From Betaproteobacteria bacterium (lineage in GTDB: Bacteria; Pseudomonadota; Gammaproteobacteria; Burkholderiales; Burkholderiaceae): a stretch of 36,174 bases of DNA. The notes under the pieces are model-generated. The model saw only the letters and a program-made list of their open reading frames with translations. It was not told the DNA's origin and ran no database searches. Within the stretch, counting starts at the first letter, position 1. Each line of letters starts with the position of its first letter. The stretch lies in NCBI GenBank assembly GCA_009921765.1, contig RFXC01000014.1, forward strand, positions 1 through 36,174. Direction: 5' to 3'. Below are positions 32,598-36,174 of the stretch, piece after piece. The translations under genes and the position numbers were made by a program.

Positions 32598-33421
32598 TCA
32601 CCGATCAGCTGTTCTTCACCGGCATCAACCTGATTCTTGCCTGGAGCGTCTACGTGGTGCTGCTCGCTGGCAATCTGTCGTTCGCGCAGGGCGCGTTCAT
32701 GGCGATCGGCTGCTATGCATCCGGTCTTCTGACGGTGAAACTCGGGGTTCCCCTGATCCCTGCTGCGATCGGGGGGGCGGTGCTGAGCGCCTTGCTCGCC
32801 ATGCTGATCGGTTGGCCTGCGCTCAGGGTTCGCGGCATCTACCTGATCATGGTCACGATCGGCGTGACTTTCTGCGTGCGCGTCGGCCTCGAGAATTTCA
32901 AGCTGGTCGGCGGCGTGCAGGGATTTGGCGGCATGAGCGGTGCCGATCTCACTACCGTCCTGGCAGCGGTATTGGTGATCGGCGTCGGGCTCTGGTGCCT
33001 GTCGGTCAGCCCGCTTCAGCGCGTGCTCGATGCCGTTCGCGAAGACGACCGGGTGGCGGAATCGCTGGGAATCAACGCGGCTTGGGTCAAGCTCGCCGCA
33101 TTTTCCATCGGCGCAGCCATTGCGGCAATCGGTGGCGCGCTCTACGGCCATTTCATGAATTTCGTTCGACCCGACAACTTCGACATCCTGGTTTCGATCT
33201 ACGTCGTGCTCTACGTGATTCTGGGCGGTGTCAACAACATGTTCGGACCGGTTCTGGGTGCGGCGATCATGACGCTGCTGCCGGAGTACTTCCGCGTGCT
33301 CGCGGAGTGGCGGCCCACCATTTTCGGACTGGTGATTGTGATCATGCTGCTGTTCAGACCCGAGGGGTTGCTGTCTTTCCGGGTGATCACGGCCCGACTC
33401 GGTCGAGGCCGGGACACATGA
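32594..33421 (+). CDS. livM: Branched-chain amino acid type ABC transporter permease (LivM)
   Basis: 275-residue partner permease with about eight membrane segments. LAWSVYVVLLAGNLSFAQGA, IGWPALRVRGIYLIMVTIG, AVREDDRVAESLGINAAWVK and YVVLYVILGGVNNMFGPVLG are typical of LivM. The GTG start overlaps the livH stop, and its stop overlaps livG by ATGA, so all four transporter genes are translationally linked. Confidence 0.92.
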   Translation: MITDQLFFTGINLILAWSVYVVLLAGNLSFAQGAFMAIGCYASGLLTVKLGVPLIPAAIGGAVLSALLAMLIGWPALRVRGIYLIMVTIGVTFCVRVGLENFKLVGGVQGFGGMSGADLTTVLAAVLVIGVGLWCLSVSPLQRVLDAVREDDRVAESLGINAAWVKLAAFSIGAAIAAIGGALYGHFMNFVRPDNFDILVSIYVVLYVILGGVNNMFGPVLGAAIMTLLPEYFRVLAEWRPTIFGLVIVIMLLFRPEGLLSFRVITARLGRGRDT

Positions 33422-34199
33422 GCGCGGTGCTGGAGGTCAGGGCGCTGCGAAAACATTTCGGTGGCGTCAAGGCCATCGACGGCATTGACCTCGATCTTTT
33501 TCAGGGCGAGATCCTGGGGATCATCGGGCCCAATGGCGCGGGGAAAACTGCGCTCATCAACACCATCACCGGTTTTTATCGCGCAACTGAAGGATCGATC
33601 CGTTTTTGCGGCACCGAGATCACCCACCTCCCGCTGCATCGAATCGGCCGCCTGGGCATCGCCCGCACCTTTCAGAACATCCGTCTGTTCAGGCGGATGA
33701 CCGTGCTCGAAAACGTAATGGTGGCCAACAAGACCTTTTCGGTGAAGCCGCTCCGCTCGGTGCTCGCCACCCTCATTCCCGGTGCTGGGCGACGCGCAGC
33801 CATCGACGAAGCGATGGAATTCGTCGACCTGATGGGGCTCTCCGCAAAGGCCGATCACCGTGCCGACAGCCTTGCCTATGGCGAAGCGAGGCGACTGGAG
33901 ATTGCGCGCGCACTCGCAGGACGCCCCCTGATGCTGTTGCTCGACGAGCCGGCAGCCGGTATGAACGAGACCGAGACCGCACAGCTGGTCGAGGACATTC
34001 GGATCGCGCGGCCACGGGTACAGGCGATCGCGTTGATCGAGCATGACATGAGCCTGATTCGTGCGCTGTCCGACCGGATCATCGCGCTCGACTATGGTCG
34101 AAAGATCGCCGATGGACCGCCCGAGTCTGTTCTGTCGCACCCCGATGTGCGTCGCGCCTACCTGGGTGACGATGGCGCGGTGGCTTCTGGAGTGGTGAG

Positions 34200-34203
<4 letters not shown>
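33418..34203 (+). CDS. livG: Branched-chain amino acid type ABC transporter ATPase (LivG)
   Basis: 261-residue ATPase. Walker A GPNGAGKT, ARTFQNIRLFRRMTVLENVM, Walker B LMLLLDEPAAGM, and switch LIEHDMSLIRALSDRI are all present. The signature reads LAYGEARRLEIARAL instead of the usual LSYGQQRRLEIARAL; the Ser to Ala change at the second position is a mild oddity but such variants occur. ATG overlaps the livM stop, and the stop overlaps the livF TTG start. Confidence 0.92.
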
Positions 34204-34931
<728 letters not shown>

Positions 34932-34977
34932 CCCGCACCAGAGCCCGCACCATCACATTCACACAAGGAGACACATG

Positions 34978-36165
34978 ATGCAGACCCGGAAACAGTTTTT
35001 AGCCACTGCCGCGGCCGCAGCGAGCGCGCTCGCGACCGCATCCTGGACGCCCCTCGCCCGCGCTCAGTCCAAGCCACCGATCAAGATCGGTCATATCGCC
35101 ATCATGACCGGACCTGCGTCCTCCTACGGCAAGCTGCAGGAGGTCGTGATGAAGATCGCGGTTGAGGATATCAATGCCAAGGGCGGCATTAACGGCAGTC
35201 AGGTCGTGCTGCAGACAGAAGACAGTCAGCTCGATCCGGGCCAGGCGGTGCTTCTGTTTCGAAAGCTCATGAACGAAGGCGCATTCGGGGTGATCGGCCC
35301 GATGACCGGCACACAGTGGGAAACCGTGAGCCCAATCGCCAATCAACTCAAGATGCCCGCCATCACGGTGAATGCGAGCAAACCCGGCATCACCGTGCGC
35401 CCCTGGACCCTGCGGTTGGGTCCCGCCGATGACACGGCCATTCCCCAGGGTTTCGCGGCGTTCCAAAAGAAGTACCCCGATGTGAAGCGGATTGCCATCG
35501 TGGCCGATGTCCGGGAAGCTTCAGGCAAGGCTGGCGCAGAGATCTTCGAAGCGCTTGCGCGCAAGAACGGACTGCAGGTGGCCGAGGTGATCGAATTTTC
35601 CACGCGCGCAACCGATCTGTCTCCGGTAGCCATCAAGGTGAAGGCGCTTAATCCTGATGCGGTATTCGCCGTGGCGCTGACGCCTTCGGGGATTCTTCTC
35701 GCCAAGGAATTCGCCGCACAAGGTTATCGAAAACCCGTGCTCGCGAATTCCATCATCTGGCCGGGCTCCTTCGTGAACAACGTGGGCGAAGCGGGTGCGA
35801 ACTGGCACACGATTGGCTTTTCCACCAACGATGAAAGCAATGGCGACAACGCGCTCTACAAGACCGTCGTGCAGCGCTATGTGGATCGCATCAAAGACCC
35901 GGCGCTCGGCGTGCCAGCCAACATGGCCAACAACAACATTGCCTATGACGCGATGTTGCTGCTGGTAGACATCCTGCGCCGCAACGGCGTGGACGGCAGC
36001 ACGCCGCCGGCCAAGGCGCGCGAGATCATCATGAAGGAGTTCACGCAGCTGAAGACCTTCCGCGGCCTCAACACCTACCAGATGCGGGAAACCGGCGACG
36101 GCGACGTTCCGCACCGGATACTCACACCGGATGTGCCGCGTAAGGTTTGGAAGTTTGCCGACTGA
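34978..36165 (+). CDS. Branched-chain amino acid type ABC transporter substrate-binding protein
   Basis: 395-residue periplasmic binding protein (peripla_BP_6/LivK type). Twin-like signal peptide TRKQFLATAAAAASALATAS with cleavage near ARAQSKPP. The body starts IKIGHIAIMTGPASSYGKL and has INAKGGINGSQVVL, FGVIGPMTGTQWETVSPI, IAIVADVREASGKAG and NNNIAYDAMLLLVDIL. AAGGAG (34965-34970) is 7 bases before this ATG and 4 bases before an adjacent ATG at 34975. It completes a five-part Liv-type system with livHMGF. Aromatic- or urea-type ligands are possible; the sequence does not decide. Confidence 0.92.
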   Translation: MQTRKQFLATAAAAASALATASWTPLARAQSKPPIKIGHIAIMTGPASSYGKLQEVVMKIAVEDINAKGGINGSQVVLQTEDSQLDPGQAVLLFRKLMNEGAFGVIGPMTGTQWETVSPIANQLKMPAITVNASKPGITVRPWTLRLGPADDTAIPQGFAAFQKKYPDVKRIAIVADVREASGKAGAEIFEALARKNGLQVAEVIEFSTRATDLSPVAIKVKALNPDAVFAVALTPSGILLAKEFAAQGYRKPVLANSIIWPGSFVNNVGEAGANWHTIGFSTNDESNGDNALYKTVVQRYVDRIKDPALGVPANMANNNIAYDAMLLLVDILRRNGVDGSTPPAKAREIIMKEFTQLKTFRGLNTYQMRETGDGDVPHRILTPDVPRKVWKFAD

Positions 36166-36174
36166 GTTTGCTCA

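Overview
The window is GC-rich, densely coding DNA of the kind carried by Burkholderiales (Betaproteobacteria). The evidence is indirect: three Bug/TctC periplasmic binding proteins without membrane partners, several CoA-dependent catabolic genes, TRAP and Liv-type uptake systems and an IclR regulator. No rRNA, tRNA, CRISPR array, transposase or phage gene was found. No stretch over 300 bases lacks a gene.

Layout. (1) 1-2.4 kb: 5' part of an enoyl-CoA hydratase on the minus strand, a CaiB/BaiF CoA-transferase broken by an internal deletion, and a minus-strand IclR regulator. (2) 2.5-12.2 kb: one long plus-strand cluster starting at a good sigma70-like promoter divergent from the regulator. 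It encodes an acyl-CoA ligase, a MaoC-type hydratase, a CaiB/BaiF CoA-transferase, a Bug binding protein, a selenoprotein, a paralogue of the selenoprotein's C-terminal half, a thioredoxin-reductase-like flavoprotein and a cysteine-free maleate isomerase/arylmalonate decarboxylase relative. (3) 12.2-16.3 kb: a minus-strand NMT1/TauA-like binding protein and a TRAP transporter (DctP, DctQ, DctM). (4) 16.4-21.5 kb: selB, a small basic ORF resembling ArfA, a two-subunit Rieske oxygenase and a second Bug protein. (5) 21.6-25.1 kb: a minus-strand FAH-family hydrolase with a third Bug protein, divergent from guanine deaminase. (6) 25.1-29.5 kb: a minus-strand ABC uptake operon ending in a LOG-like gene. 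(7) 29.7-36.2 kb: a plus-strand operon of alpha/beta hydrolase, luciferase-like monooxygenase and a complete branched-chain amino acid (Liv) type ABC transporter.

The most important object is the gene at 7566-9293. A conventional reading splits it into a 102-residue ORF and a 466-residue ORF. Both are in the same frame, separated by a single TGA in the context GMGC-TGA-GSCTP. The TGA is followed at SECIS distance by a stem-loop, and the same window carries selB, the selenocysteine elongation factor. I read it as a 575-residue UGSC-type selenoprotein. Its selenocysteine domain resembles, from memory, the selenoprotein B subunits of glycine/betaine reductases. The next gene is a paralogue of its C-terminal domain, and the one after that, coupled by an ATGA overlap, encodes a divergent thioredoxin-reductase-like protein. 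Together they look like a selenol-based reductive system inside a CoA-linked acid catabolic cluster. The substrate cannot be told from sequence alone.
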